Part shown: positions 17,982 to 27,828 of the stretch, one piece after another | Layout of the letters: each line of letters starts with the position of its first letter | Position numbering within the stretch: position 1 is the stretch's first letter | NCBI RefSeq assembly: GCF_000255705.1 | Contig: NZ_JH636446.1 | Span: 101,731 to 165,730, forward strand | DNA length: 64,000 bases | Reading direction: 5' to 3' | Origin: Zavarzinella formosa DSM 19928 | Lineage (GTDB): Bacteria; Planctomycetota; Planctomycetia; Gemmatales; Gemmataceae | Program-made: the position numbers and the translations under genes | Notes under the pieces: generated by a model | What the model was told of the DNA's origin: nothing | The model's input: the letters and a program-made list of their open reading frames with translations, nothing else | Database searches by the model: none

Positions 17982-19088
17982 TCAGTATTTCACGGCCGCC
18001 TGTTTTCGGGAGATCCGCAGGTTAACCATTTCCACGGCCACGCCGAAGGCCATCGCGAAATAGATATACCCTTTGTCGATGTGCTGACCCAAACTCTCGG
18101 CCACCAGCATCACGCCGATGAGGATAAGGAACGCCAACGCCAGCACTTTGATGGTCGGATGTTTTTCCACGAATTCGCTGATCGTTCCGGCGAAGAGCAT
18201 CATCACCAGCATGGCGATAATCATGGCGGTAATCATCACCCACAACTCTTCCACCATGCCAACGGCCGTGATGACCGAGTCCAGCGAGAAGACGATGTCC
18301 AGAATGGCGATTTGAATCAGCACCCCGCCAAAGGACACATTGGACGTGGCTTGCTTCTTTTCGGTTTCCTCGTCGGCTTCCAACTTGGAGTGCATCTCGT
18401 GGACGCTTTTGCCGATCAAGAACATTCCGCCAACCAGCAGAATCAAATCCCGAAGGGAGACCTCGCGGGCTTCCAAATCATGGAAAAATGGCAGGTCGGG
18501 GATGGTGAACACCGGCTTGGTCAATCCAAGCAGGAAGGACAACGAAGCCAGCAGCAACAACCGGGTTCCCAACGCGGCCACCAGCCCGAGCCGGCGGGCT
18601 CGCGGTTGCTGTTTCTCAGGCAATTTCTCGGCGACGATGGCCAGGAAGATGATGTTGTCGATCCCGAGAACAATCTCCATCGCCGCCAGTGTAAACAACC
18701 CGATGATCAAGGCGACCAACCCCGGCTTGGCCGTGTTGATTGCCTTGATTTCCCGTAGTTCCTTGACGACGATGGTCTCCGTCTTGTCGCCAATTTGAAA
18801 GTCGAGCGTCGGCTGAAGCAGCTTGCCGCGAATGGTTTCCTTGTCCTTCAATTCCACCACATCAACGCTGGCGGGTTCTTCCGCCGTGGCGAAGGTCAGT
18901 CGTTTGATGAACGTCGTTTCGATTTCCTGACTGCCGATGGGCGTCTTCAACCGGATGGCGGGTGTCACCAAGGCCGCGTCCATTGCCCCGCCGTCCACTC
19001 TCTCGACATGGAATGGCTTGGGGGGTTCGTCAGCGGCCATCAAGGCCAGGGCGATGAAACCGGCGAAAAGGGTCGCGCGAAGAAGCAT
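17982..19088 (-). CDS. TerC family membrane protein with extra N-terminal domain
   Basis: Start at 19088 gives a signal sequence (MLLRATLFAGFIALALMAAD) and 368 residues. Residues about 20-120 are an extracytoplasmic domain with VDVVELKDKETIRGKLLQPT and FQIGDKTETIVVKELREIKA, a beta pattern resembling small SH3/Sm-like repeats. From about 125 the TerC core follows: LVALIIGLFTLAAMEIVLGI and DNIIFLAIVAEKLPEKQQ, then further helices with GGMFLIGKSVHEMHSK and IAILDIVFSLDSVITAVGMV; these Asp-containing helices are the TerC signature. TerC proteins export or handle metal ions (Mn2+, tellurite resistance). The N-terminal domain is unusual. A longer upstream frame would overlap endonuclease III and is rejected. 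Confidence 0.88.
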   Translation of the reverse strand: MLLRATLFAGFIALALMAADEPPKPFHVERVDGGAMDAALVTPAIRLKTPIGSQEIETTFIKRLTFATAEEPASVDVVELKDKETIRGKLLQPTLDFQIGDKTETIVVKELREIKAINTAKPGLVALIIGLFTLAAMEIVLGIDNIIFLAIVAEKLPEKQQPRARRLGLVAALGTRLLLLASLSFLLGLTKPVFTIPDLPFFHDLEAREVSLRDLILLVGGMFLIGKSVHEMHSKLEADEETEKKQATSNVSFGGVLIQIAILDIVFSLDSVITAVGMVEELWVMITAMIIAMLVMMLFAGTISEFVEKHPTIKVLALAFLILIGVMLVAESLGQHIDKGYIYFAMAFGVAVEMVNLRISRKQAAVKY

Positions 19089-19159
19089 GTCACATCCATG
19101 AGGGGTTGGTGTCTGGTGTCTAGTTTGGGATTTCCGGCTGACCGGGCCAACTCGAACTT

Positions 19160-19840
19160 TTAGGACGTTGCGCCTTCTTTGTCGTTCACGCCGATCTTCG
19201 GACAAAACCCCTCCATCGTACAGGCGGCACAATTGGGATTGCGAGAGTGGCAAACCTGACGGCCGTGGAAGATCATGCGGTGGGAAAATGTCGTCCATTC
19301 AGGCTGCGGGATGACGGCCATCAGATCGAGTTCCACCTTGACCGGATCATCGTTTTCCGTCAGCCCCAACCGGCGGCTGAGACGGCCGACGTGGGTGTCC
19401 ACCGTGATGCCGGGGATGTCGAAGCAATCCCCCAAGACGACGTTGGCCGTTTTTCGGCCGACGCCGGGAAGCAGCACCAATTCATCAAGCGTCTGCGGGA
19501 CTTCGCCGCCATGCCGCTCCACGATCAACCGGCAACACTCTCGGATATTCTTCGCCTTGTTGCGGAAGAATCCGGTGGACGCGATGTATCCCTCCAGTTC
19601 GGCCGGATCGGCCTCGGCATAATCCTTGGCGTGGGGATACTTGGCAAACAGGGCCGGCGTGACCAGATTGACGCGGGCATCGGTGCATTGGGCCGAGAGA
19701 ATGGTCGCCACCAGCAATTGCAACGGCCCGTCGTGATTCAACGCACAAAACGCATCAGGATAGAGTTTCGCCAACTCAGCCCGAATCCGGGTGGCCCGGC
19801 GTTTGACGGCAGCGGCAGGCTTGGGAAGATCAGCGGGCAT
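19160..19840 (-). CDS. nth: Endonuclease III (DNA glycosylase/AP lyase)
   Basis: A 226-residue base-excision-repair enzyme that removes oxidised pyrimidines and cleaves the abasic site. The helix-hairpin-helix is ELVLLPGVGRKTANVVLGDC with catalytic Lys130; the catalytic Asp is Asp148 in ITVDTHVGRLSRRLGL. The C-terminal [4Fe-4S] ligands follow the C-X6-C-X2-C-X5-C rule at Cys197, 204, 207 and 213 (VCHSRNPNCAACTMEGFC). Length is normal with a short basic N-terminal extension. It lies upstream of terC on the same strand, 71 bp away. Confidence 0.97.
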   Translation of the reverse strand: MPADLPKPAAAVKRRATRIRAELAKLYPDAFCALNHDGPLQLLVATILSAQCTDARVNLVTPALFAKYPHAKDYAEADPAELEGYIASTGFFRNKAKNIRECCRLIVERHGGEVPQTLDELVLLPGVGRKTANVVLGDCFDIPGITVDTHVGRLSRRLGLTENDDPVKVELDLMAVIPQPEWTTFSHRMIFHGRQVCHSRNPNCAACTMEGFCPKIGVNDKEGATS

Positions 19841-19892
19841 TGGGTTCCTCTTTCACCCTTTTTTGTATACAGAGGTCCGATTCACTGGTTGT

Positions 19893-21917
19893 TCAAGGTT
19901 CGGCAATCAACATGGCGGGCATCGCGTGAAGTTGGGCCGAGCCTCGGAACGTGATGCGGGTTTGTCGGAAGAACATGAACCGCAGATTGGGCAGGCGTTT
20001 CAACGCGGGAACGCAATTGTCGCTGATAGTTGTTTCGTCGGCGTCAACGAACACAAGGTCGTCGCCGGATGCCAGGAGGGCGAGGCCGTCGTCGGTGACG
20101 GGCGACTTGGCGATCCGGACCATGTGGAGCTTCACGCCCCGGAACGGTTCCAAGTCGGCATCCGTCAGTGATGATTCCCGAAGATCGAGGCCCACTTTGG
20201 GAAGGGTGGCCAGCAGTCGGTTGATTTCTTCGCCGTGGGCGGCCAGCAGTTTGTTGTCCGTCATGCGGATGTTGACGAAGTTCTCCAAGACGATGTGCCG
20301 ATTGTGCCCGTAACTGCCCATGAACACCGCGTCCACTCCCAATTCCTTTAATTGGGCCACGGTTCGGCGGATGCCGTAATCACGCACTGCCACCGAACCG
20401 AGCAAACTCGCCGCCACCAAGCCGATCAGGGCGAGTGTCAGCAATTGCGGGCGGCTCATTCTCAGGGCATCGGCTGCTTCTTTTCCGGGGCGGCCCTTTG
20501 GGTTTCCACGTGAATATCTCATCCGCAAGGCGGCCGCCAACGCGGAGCCCATCGGGGCCAGTGTTTGCCGGGCCACGGCCGCTAGCGGTTCCCATTTTTC
20601 GGTTTCGATCACCAAAATGTCTTCTTCGGGCAACAACAGATGAAGGCCCGCCTTGTAACCATCCGGCGGTTTGGCCGGGGTGTTGTCCTCGGCGTCGGCG
20701 AAGCTTTCGCCATGAGTCTTTTCGGCCAGCAACAATTCTTGCACGGCGGCGAAAGGCCAGTGCCGCAGTGTTGACCCGTATCGCAGGGTGAGGCGATTCC
20801 GAGACCAGTCGAAAATCACTTCGCGGACTTTCAGGTTGTTCCACAGCAAAAAGCCAATTGCACAACCCGTCAACAGCACCGTGAACCCTGCCACGATCTG
20901 CCGGTGGGTTTCTTCCAACCCGAAGAAACTGCGAAGGATGTTGAAGACAAACGCCCGGCCGAGCAAACCGGCGGGAACCAGCGCAATGACGAGAACCAGC
21001 GCGTACACAAACCAAGGCGCCCTTGGCCGAATAATGCGCACCAGTTCGCCGGGCCGCCACGTGTCGATGCGGACAATGTCCAACGTCTTCTCGACTGTTG
21101 GCAAATCCACCGGCCCAGAGGCACGAACAGTGTCCTCGACACGCGGTTTGCGGATTGGTTCAACGGTGATGGAAGCGTGCGGATCGGGAATTGGCCGAAA
21201 ATCCGTTTGCTCGCTTGTTTCGTCTTCCTCATCGTCGTTGGGTTCGTCGGTCCCTGCATAGTCGGAGTGTTTTCTCCAGACTTGCAGGGAAAGTTCTCTC
21301 GCCGTGTTCGCATGAATGCGATAACCTTCCGCGTTCATCACGCGAGCGAGGGAAAAGAGTAATTGTTCGCCATCACTGCGTTGAGTCAGGTTGAGCGAAG
21401 AAAGATCATACGAAAGGTGAAGCGGTTCCCCGGCACTGATTTGTAACTTCGCCGGAAGCGGGAATTGGCCCTCGGGGCCGAAATCCAGCGAGAACCAACG
21501 AATCTTGTCGAACGGGAGAAGAACGGACTTATTTCCCCAGAAAAGCCAGCCTCGGCGCCGGGCGGTGAAACTGGCGTTGGCGGCATCCCAAGCGAATTCG
21601 TGCCAGTATCCGTTGATGAGTCCGGCGAACGAGGCCCCGTAGTACAGGAGGATCAGGCTCATGAAGGCCATGACGCCCGGCATCAGGACATCATCGCGTT
21701 TCGGCGGGGCGTTTCCCCCAAGAGCGTCGATGACGTAAAGGACCAAGTTGATCCAGAAGACCAACAAGATGGCTATCAACAGCGAGGAAATTCGCCGCAA
21801 CCATTTGCCGGGTCGTTCACCACTCCACACCAGCCGGAGAAAGTGGCCGGGGATGTCATCCGCGATCATCCAGCCGGGAAGACGATTGACTGGTTCGGAA
21901 GTTTGAATCTCTGGCAT
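19893..21917 (-). CDS. Large membrane protein with C-terminal leucine-rich-like region
   Basis: A 674-residue protein I do not recognise as a named family. It has two early membrane segments (ISSLLIAILLVFWINLVLYV at about 44-63 and VMAFMSLILLYYGASFAGLI), a second pair at about 310-365 (WFVYALVLVIALVPAGLLGR; IVAGFTVLLTGCAIGFLLW), and another near 500 (LLTLALIGLVAASLLGSVAV). Between them are acidic linkers such as DEPNDDEEDETSEQTD. The C-terminus (about 560-674) has strand/turn units (LDLRESSLTDADLEPFRG; NCVPALKRLPNLRFMFFRQT) like degenerate leucine-rich repeats. No catalytic motif is seen. Probably a planctomycete-specific membrane protein. Confidence 0.75.
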   Translation of the reverse strand: MPEIQTSEPVNRLPGWMIADDIPGHFLRLVWSGERPGKWLRRISSLLIAILLVFWINLVLYVIDALGGNAPPKRDDVLMPGVMAFMSLILLYYGASFAGLINGYWHEFAWDAANASFTARRRGWLFWGNKSVLLPFDKIRWFSLDFGPEGQFPLPAKLQISAGEPLHLSYDLSSLNLTQRSDGEQLLFSLARVMNAEGYRIHANTARELSLQVWRKHSDYAGTDEPNDDEEDETSEQTDFRPIPDPHASITVEPIRKPRVEDTVRASGPVDLPTVEKTLDIVRIDTWRPGELVRIIRPRAPWFVYALVLVIALVPAGLLGRAFVFNILRSFFGLEETHRQIVAGFTVLLTGCAIGFLLWNNLKVREVIFDWSRNRLTLRYGSTLRHWPFAAVQELLLAEKTHGESFADAEDNTPAKPPDGYKAGLHLLLPEEDILVIETEKWEPLAAVARQTLAPMGSALAAALRMRYSRGNPKGRPGKEAADALRMSRPQLLTLALIGLVAASLLGSVAVRDYGIRRTVAQLKELGVDAVFMGSYGHNRHIVLENFVNIRMTDNKLLAAHGEEINRLLATLPKVGLDLRESSLTDADLEPFRGVKLHMVRIAKSPVTDDGLALLASGDDLVFVDADETTISDNCVPALKRLPNLRFMFFRQTRITFRGSAQLHAMPAMLIAEP

Positions 21918-21989
21918 CCGGCCATGATATCATCGGCTTTTGCCTCGCGTTCCGATTCGGAGGCAAAATTCACCAAGCATGTTTGACAG

Positions 21990-24926
21990 TCACTTCCCCG
22001 GCGAGTCCCGGCCCGGTCCCAGCAGGTATTCAAACAGGTCGGCCAGTTGGGCGGGGGTGATCTGTTTCTCGAATTCCTCCGGCATCAGGGACTTGGTGGT
22101 CGCCCTGATTTCGTCGATTTGCGAACGCAGCACCGTGTCCTCGGTGTTTTCCCCGCGTCGGAGTGTCACGCTCGTCGGGGTTTCGACGGCGAGGATTCCC
22201 GTGATGGTTCGTCCGGCCGTGGTAGTCACTTTGTAGTTCACAAAACGAGTGTCCACTTCCCGGCTCGGGTCGAGGATGTCGAGGATCAGCGTTTCCCGCG
22301 TTTTGTTCCGGAGGGCGGCGGTCAGGTTGGCGCCCACTTCATGGCCTGTGTTTTCCAACCGGTGGCAGGCCGTGCAGTTCTTGCGGAAAATCTCCCGGCC
22401 GCGACCGGCATCTCCCTTGAGGGTCAGGGAGGTTTGATATTGGTCGATCACTTTCTTGCGGTCGGCATTTCCGGTGTCAACCAGCAGTTTCCTCGCCCGC
22501 TCCCGGATGGCCGGATCGGCATGATCCCGTAGCAGAGCCACCCGGCTGGCGTCCAAGTGAACCGGGAGAATGTTTTTTTTCTCGATGGCGTTGAGCAGCA
22601 CGGGAAGCCGGTCTTTGCGGGCAGTCAGCGTTTCCAAGATTTCACGGCGAAGCGTTGGCCCGTGGGCCTCCCACCCGGCGAGGATGATCGTCGCCACCTC
22701 CGGTTCGGCAAAGGTGTTCAAGGCTTGCACGGCGGCCGATTGCAATTCGCCGGGGTTTTGCGGAGTCAGCAATTTCGCCAGCGGTTCTTTGGCCACATCA
22801 AACGGCCCGACGCCCAAGAACCGGACAGCGGCCAATCGCGTTGGCAAAGGAAGTTTCTCGTCGGTCGCATCGTTGGCCCGTTTTGTAAACGCCTCGCGCA
22901 ATCCGGCGAGCGGTTTTTTCAACTCGGCCGGGGGATTGGCCCAAAGGGTGTTCAGCGGCTGGGCGGTGTTTCGCATACCTTGGCCAAGACCATCCAACAG
23001 GACTAATTGATCGGCCGGCCCGAGCCGAGAGATGAGTTTGAAAACATCGGCGATCTTTTTGGTGTCCGACGTGGAACCAACCATCGCCAGTAAGCGAGCC
23101 ACCAACGGAAGCGTGACGTCTGTCCGGAGAGCGGTCATCAGCTTGGCCACCAATTCGGGGCCGCAATGAGACGCGGAACTGAGGATGGCGGTTTGCATCC
23201 ACGAATCGATCTTGCCGCTGGTGGCGAGCGCCGTCAGGATGTCGGCCGTCACTTCGGCGGGGAGGCCGCCGGCGGTGAAGGCCAGTTGAAGCCGCACGAA
23301 CGGGTCTTTGTCACCGACCATCAACACAATGGCGGGCACGTCAATTTCGGCCGGGGGAAAACGCTCGCTGAGCCGCAAGGCATGTTCCCGCACGGCTGGG
23401 TCTGGATGGGCGAGGACGGCCCCGACTTGGGCGGGAGTGAGTTCTCCAGTCATGGCGATGGCCCACAACAAGGCCACGGTCGCCGAAGGGGTTGCCCCTG
23501 GCAGTTTGGCGACGAGAAGTTTCCCGGCCTCTTTTGGTTTCGTTTCAAACAAGAGCCGGCTGGCGGTGTTTCGCACCCACGCACGGCCATCGGTCAACCC
23601 TTCCACGAGTGTTTCTGGTTTGGCGGGATCGAGCGTGATTTTCGCCAACGGTTTCGCGTTCTCCGGGACGATTCGCCAGATCCGGCCCCGGCCCCGGCTT
23701 TGGAGTTCTACCTTGGCCTTGATGTCGTCCGGCAGGGAGAGGGGCGTTTCGATCACCTCGCGGTAAAAGTCCAGCACATAGATGGCCCCGTCCGGCCCGG
23801 TGGTGAGGCTCACCGGCCGGAACCAGTTGTCGGTGGAGGCCAGAAATTCTTTCCCCTCGTCGGCTCGCGTGGCCTTGTAAAGCGAGCCGTTTTGTTGAAG
23901 TCGATCCCGCGAGACAAGGTTGTTGGCCGGGTCGCAAAAAAGCACCGTCTTGCGGACGTCTTCGGGAAACAAGGGGTCGTCATAGTAAAGCGGAGAGCAA
24001 CCGCTGGTCACGAATCCGCCGGGGACGAGTTCGTTCGGCGGCAATTGCTTTGCCTCGGGGCCGTCCTTGCGGCGAGTGGTGCGTTCGACCCGCCAAGCCT
24101 CGAACGGGCTGACACGAAACAACTTGCAGGCCGCTCCGTGTTCGGGAATGTCCGAAACGACTGCCGGGACGATCAGATTGGGATTCCGTTTCAGGTAATG
24201 ATCCGGCAGAACGATTTGCCGAAGGTGTTGGCTGTTCGTGTTAACGAACCAATGCTGGGCGAGATCGCTGGTGAGGCCATATTGCCCGCCGCCGGAAGTC
24301 GGTTCCAGACTGCCGGGAATATCAGGCTTGAATCGGATGCCGCGACCTCGCAGCGTCACTGGCGGCATGGCGGGTTTTTCCGGGCTGGTGATCGTCCCGC
24401 CGTTGCTCCCGGCGACGCCGTACACCCAACCATCGGCCGACCATTGCAAGCTGTTGACCATCTGCTGAATGTTGTCCACGCCGAAGCCGGTGTACAACAC
24501 GCAGGTGGAATCGGCCTTGCCGTCGCCGTCTGTGTCTTCGAGATAAACGATGTCCGGGGCGACCGCGACGAGCAAGCCTTTTTTCCACGGCAACACGCCG
24601 GTGGGGAACCGCAGCTTGTCCGCATACACGGTGGCGGTTTCGTAAAGCCCGTCGCCATCTTTGTCTGTCAACAGCCGAATCCGGCCTTCGGTTTGGATGC
24701 CGGTTCCCCGGCCGCCGTTGGAATAGCCGATCATTTCGCAGACGAACAATCTTCCCTTTTCATCAAACGCCATCGCCACGGGATCGACCACGTTCGGCTC
24801 GACAGCCACCAGCTCGGCCCGGTAGCCCGGCAACATTTGAAACGTCTTGCGTTCCTGTTCCGGCGTCAACGGTTCGATGGCGGCAAGAGGACATGCAAGG
24901 AGAAGCAGCAAAACGACGGCACGCAT
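21990..24926 (-). CDS. PVC-type haem-binding CxxCH protein / membrane-bound dehydrogenase
   Basis: ATG 24926 opens a signal peptide (MRAVVLLLLLACPLAAIEPL) and a 978-residue protein; a TTG two codons upstream is less likely. Residues about 30-420 form a six-bladed propeller of the glucose/sorbosone dehydrogenase-like kind (DPVAMAFDEKGRLFVCEMIG; DKDGDGLYETATVY; FYREVIETPLSLP), the TIGR02604 membrane-bound dehydrogenase domain. About 430-800 is helical with HEAT-like repeats. The C-terminal cytochrome domain has GREIFRKNCTACHRLENTGH and LDPSREVDTRFVNYKVTT followed by GRTITG. One haem c is expected. Such proteins are expanded in Planctomycetes and Verrucomicrobia; substrates are unknown. Acts outside the cytoplasm. 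Confidence 0.93.
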   Translation of the reverse strand: MRAVVLLLLLACPLAAIEPLTPEQERKTFQMLPGYRAELVAVEPNVVDPVAMAFDEKGRLFVCEMIGYSNGGRGTGIQTEGRIRLLTDKDGDGLYETATVYADKLRFPTGVLPWKKGLLVAVAPDIVYLEDTDGDGKADSTCVLYTGFGVDNIQQMVNSLQWSADGWVYGVAGSNGGTITSPEKPAMPPVTLRGRGIRFKPDIPGSLEPTSGGGQYGLTSDLAQHWFVNTNSQHLRQIVLPDHYLKRNPNLIVPAVVSDIPEHGAACKLFRVSPFEAWRVERTTRRKDGPEAKQLPPNELVPGGFVTSGCSPLYYDDPLFPEDVRKTVLFCDPANNLVSRDRLQQNGSLYKATRADEGKEFLASTDNWFRPVSLTTGPDGAIYVLDFYREVIETPLSLPDDIKAKVELQSRGRGRIWRIVPENAKPLAKITLDPAKPETLVEGLTDGRAWVRNTASRLLFETKPKEAGKLLVAKLPGATPSATVALLWAIAMTGELTPAQVGAVLAHPDPAVREHALRLSERFPPAEIDVPAIVLMVGDKDPFVRLQLAFTAGGLPAEVTADILTALATSGKIDSWMQTAILSSASHCGPELVAKLMTALRTDVTLPLVARLLAMVGSTSDTKKIADVFKLISRLGPADQLVLLDGLGQGMRNTAQPLNTLWANPPAELKKPLAGLREAFTKRANDATDEKLPLPTRLAAVRFLGVGPFDVAKEPLAKLLTPQNPGELQSAAVQALNTFAEPEVATIILAGWEAHGPTLRREILETLTARKDRLPVLLNAIEKKNILPVHLDASRVALLRDHADPAIRERARKLLVDTGNADRKKVIDQYQTSLTLKGDAGRGREIFRKNCTACHRLENTGHEVGANLTAALRNKTRETLILDILDPSREVDTRFVNYKVTTTAGRTITGILAVETPTSVTLRRGENTEDTVLRSQIDEIRATTKSLMPEEFEKQITPAQLADLFEYLLGPGRDSPGK

Positions 24927-25040
24927 GCACAATTCTCTTTCGTCTAATGACGGGGATCGATGGCCAAGCCCCGTTGCAAACCAAATTTGATTGGTTAGAC
25001 GTTTAATTTCAACAGATCATCATATCGTTGGCCCATTTTA

Positions 25041-26216
25041 TCAAATCCGTTCGACGATCATGGCGACGGCGTTGCCCCCTCCCAAACAAAGGGCGGCGAG
25101 ACCGTAGCGAAGTTGCCGGGCGTGGAGGGCGTGAATCAACGTGACCAGAACCCGGGCGCCGCTGGCCCCGATGGGATGGCCGATGGCGATCGCCCCGCCA
25201 TTGACGTTCACGCGGGTGGCGTCCAAAGTCAATTCCCGGCAACAGGCCAGCATTTGGGCGGCAAAGGCTTCGTTGATCTCGAACAAATCGATGTCGCTTA
25301 GTTTCAACCTGGCCTTGCCCAACACCTGCCGAACGGCCGGGACCGGAGCGATGAAAATATCCTTGGGGGCCACGCCGCTGGTGGTGTAAGCCACAATGCG
25401 GGCCAGCGGTTTCGTGGGGAGCGTATTGGCTGATCCCGATGAGGCAAGCATCAACGCCGCCGCCCCGTCCGATAGTTGGGAGGCGTTTCCGGCCGTCACC
25501 GTCCCGGCGGGGTCGAAGGCGGGTCGCAGTTTGCCGAGGGATTCCATGTTGGAGTCGGCGCGGATTCCTTCATCCCGTGAAACGGTTTTGGCCTTGGCCC
25601 CCGTGCCGACGGTCACCGGAAACACTTCGGCCGTGAAGGCTCCGTTCTCCCACGCGGCGGCGGCTCGCCGGTGGCTTTCGACGGAAAACCGGTCCTGATC
25701 CTCTCGGTTGACCCCGGAGGACTTCGCCGTGTGTTCGGCGGCCTTGCCCATCGGCCAGTTCTCGAAGGGGCACCACAGGCCGTCCCGAATCAGCGAATCG
25801 ACGAACGGCACGTCGCCATACTTGAGGCCCGCCCGCGTTCCTTCCACAAGATGCGGGGTTCGGCTCATGCTTTCCATGCCACCGGCCAGCACGATGTTCG
25901 CATCCCCGGCCCGGATGGCCTGCGCCCCGAGCATGACCGCCTTTAGACCGGAGCCGCAGACCTTGTTGACCGTGAGAGCGGGGATGGTGTCCGGCAAGCC
26001 GCCGAACAAAGCGGCCTGCCGGGCGGGATTCTGCCCGCAACCTGCCTGCACCACATGCCCGAAAATGGCTTCATCCACTTGAGGGGGCGTCACCCCGGCC
26101 CGGCGAAGAGTTTCCGGCACAAGGCCCGCCGCCAGCCGAACCGCCTGGACTTCCGCGAGACCGCCGAGAAATTTCCCCACCGGAGTTCGCACGGCTGAAA
26201 TGATGTAGGCATCCAT
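25041..26216 (-). CDS. Acetyl-CoA C-acetyltransferase (thiolase)
   Basis: A 391-residue thiolase of normal length. The acyl-binding cysteine is Cys87 in LTVNKVCGSGLKAV; MESMSRTPHL, the His-containing NVNGGAIAIGHPIGASGAR and the C-terminal cysteine in LAALCLGGGNAVAMIVERI complete the active site. It condenses two acetyl-CoA to acetoacetyl-CoA or runs in the reverse degradative direction. Whether it is AtoB-like (degradation) or PhaA-like (biosynthesis) cannot be decided since no pathway genes adjoin. GGAG lies 8 nt before the ATG. It is divergent from the pseudokinase gene. Confidence 0.95.
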   Translation of the reverse strand: MDAYIISAVRTPVGKFLGGLAEVQAVRLAAGLVPETLRRAGVTPPQVDEAIFGHVVQAGCGQNPARQAALFGGLPDTIPALTVNKVCGSGLKAVMLGAQAIRAGDANIVLAGGMESMSRTPHLVEGTRAGLKYGDVPFVDSLIRDGLWCPFENWPMGKAAEHTAKSSGVNREDQDRFSVESHRRAAAAWENGAFTAEVFPVTVGTGAKAKTVSRDEGIRADSNMESLGKLRPAFDPAGTVTAGNASQLSDGAAALMLASSGSANTLPTKPLARIVAYTTSGVAPKDIFIAPVPAVRQVLGKARLKLSDIDLFEINEAFAAQMLACCRELTLDATRVNVNGGAIAIGHPIGASGARVLVTLIHALHARQLRYGLAALCLGGGNAVAMIVERI

Positions 26217-26394
26217 TGCAAAATCTCCGCAAAAGAGGGTGGTTCGGACAATCGCCCGTTTGTCTATTATTCACACACTGGAAAAGCCCGGGAATTTATT
26301 GCGTTGAACGATTATTCGACCTACGGTACGATGAATCGGGATTTAATTAGGCTGACCGAATCTCCCTGTTCCCGCTTCGGAAGTTCGGGTTGTC

Positions 26395-27804
26395 ATGGCA
26401 CGTTTGCAACAATTTGTCGAATGTCTCGGGGCGTCGCTGTGCGAATACGCAACGGCCGCGCTGGCTCGTCTGGTTCCCTTTGAGACGGCCCTTCTCGAAG
26501 TCGCCAAGGCCACTTATCGGAACACCTCCCATCTCAGCCCGGCCGATATTCGCATGGCCATCCGGGAGATTGTCTCCTCCCCGGCCGAAACGGTCGAACT
26601 GGCCATTCAGGACGCGATTTACGGCATCCGGCCGGAAGTCCCGGAGGAATTCCGGGAATCTCTTTTGCATTATCTGGAATTGCTCCCCGAAATCGCCCGG
26701 CAAGCCTTGCGGCGGCCGGGGGACATGGAAGGCGTCTCTGTCCCGGAACAGTTCCAGATCAAGCGGGCCGAAGATTGGCTGCTGTTTCTGCCGGATCGCT
26801 TGCCGAGCTTCCGCCCTGGCGATTTGCCGGCGGGTTTGGATAACTGGCGGGTGGAAACCCTTCGCGGTCTCGGGCCGCATTCCGAGGTTTGGGAAGGCTA
26901 CGACGACGAGCAACCGGAACTTTCCCCGGCATGCTTGAAATTCGTCAATGATTCCCGTTTGCAAGCTGGTTTCCGCAAATATGAGCCGCTGCTTCGCCGG
27001 GTCTTGGACCTTGATGTCTATCAAGGGCTGATCCCTCTTCGCTCGGCCTATTTGCAAAGCCGGCCGCCGTGTCTGGAGTATGTGCAGATTCACGGTTATG
27101 ATCTCGCCAACCTGATGCACGACGCCCGATGGAGGGGAGACCGGCCCCGGCCCGACCAGGCGGCCACCATTGCCCGAAGACTGGCCCGGATCACCGGGAA
27201 GTTGCATCACCTGCCGAAACCGATGATCCATCGGGGCTTGAAGCCCTCCAATGTGCTGCTTTCCCCGACCACTGAGGGAAAGGTTTCTGTCTGGGTGTCT
27301 GACATTGGCTGGGGGGAAATTACCGCCCCCTTGGCGAACCAGCACTTGGATGTTTCCCAAGCCCTGCGGCGGTCCCTTCGGGGCAGCCATTCGGCATTAT
27401 ATGCCTCTCCGCAGATGAAAGCGGGCAAGCCTTCGGACCCGCGGGACGATGTCTATGCCATCGGCATGATCTGGTATCAACTGCTCCAGCAAGACCCCAC
27501 CTGCCGGATGCCGGACGGCATGGCTTGGATTGCTGAATTACGGCGGCACGGCTTCACTGACGGACAGGCCAGTTTGTTGATGTCTTGCCTCTCGGAAAAC
27601 CCGGATGAACGCCCGTCGGATGGGTTGATTCTTGCCGACATGATCGCAGCGAATTCCAGCCTGTTGCGGCCAAACGACTCCGGCACGATTCGCCTTCAGG
27701 GAAGTTCCTACGGCGAAGCCCTCCCGCCGGTCGAGGGGGACAACCGGCCCCGATTGTTCATTCGCCCGTCGGCGATGGACCCGGAAGACGCGATTCAGGA
27801 TTAG
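26395..27804 (+). CDS. Protein kinase-like protein with degenerate active site (pseudokinase)
   Basis: A 469-residue protein. Residues 1-145 are helical with no known domain. From about 150 it follows the kinase fold: a loose glycine loop (LRGLGPHSEVWEGY), Lys182 in ACLKFVND, catalytic-loop region MIHRGLKPSNVLLS at 277-290, metal-loop VSDIGWGE at 301-308, and YASPQMKAGKPSDPRDDVYA with GMIWYQLLQ for subdomains VIII-IX. The HRD aspartate is Gly281, so normal phosphotransfer is unlikely, although Asn286 and Asp303 remain. No membrane helix is seen. It converges with the GTPase gene 22 bp away, and the two may work together; this is inference. Confidence 0.82.
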   Translation: MARLQQFVECLGASLCEYATAALARLVPFETALLEVAKATYRNTSHLSPADIRMAIREIVSSPAETVELAIQDAIYGIRPEVPEEFRESLLHYLELLPEIARQALRRPGDMEGVSVPEQFQIKRAEDWLLFLPDRLPSFRPGDLPAGLDNWRVETLRGLGPHSEVWEGYDDEQPELSPACLKFVNDSRLQAGFRKYEPLLRRVLDLDVYQGLIPLRSAYLQSRPPCLEYVQIHGYDLANLMHDARWRGDRPRPDQAATIARRLARITGKLHHLPKPMIHRGLKPSNVLLSPTTEGKVSVWVSDIGWGEITAPLANQHLDVSQALRRSLRGSHSALYASPQMKAGKPSDPRDDVYAIGMIWYQLLQQDPTCRMPDGMAWIAELRRHGFTDGQASLLMSCLSENPDERPSDGLILADMIAANSSLLRPNDSGTIRLQGSSYGEALPPVEGDNRPRLFIRPSAMDPEDAIQD

Positions 27805-27828
27805 AACCGCTTCGATCAATTACGGTTC
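27804..27828. terminator. Short hairpin between convergent kinase and GTPase genes
   Basis: GAACCG (27804-27809) pairs with CGGTTC (27823-27828) across a 13-nt loop, spanning the gap between the two stop codons. Six base pairs without a U-tract is weak; a two-way terminator role is possible. Confidence 0.3.

Noticed and set aside
18990-19298. Extended N-terminus for the TerC gene up to 19298
   Set aside because: It would overlap endonuclease III by about 140 bp, and the internal ATG at 19088 gives a proper signal sequence.
23166-24947. 593-codon rightward frame opposite the PVC haem-binding gene
   Set aside because: Low-complexity antisense translation (HRPEP, GGGQK type) and no ribosome site; the reverse-strand gene has full domain evidence.
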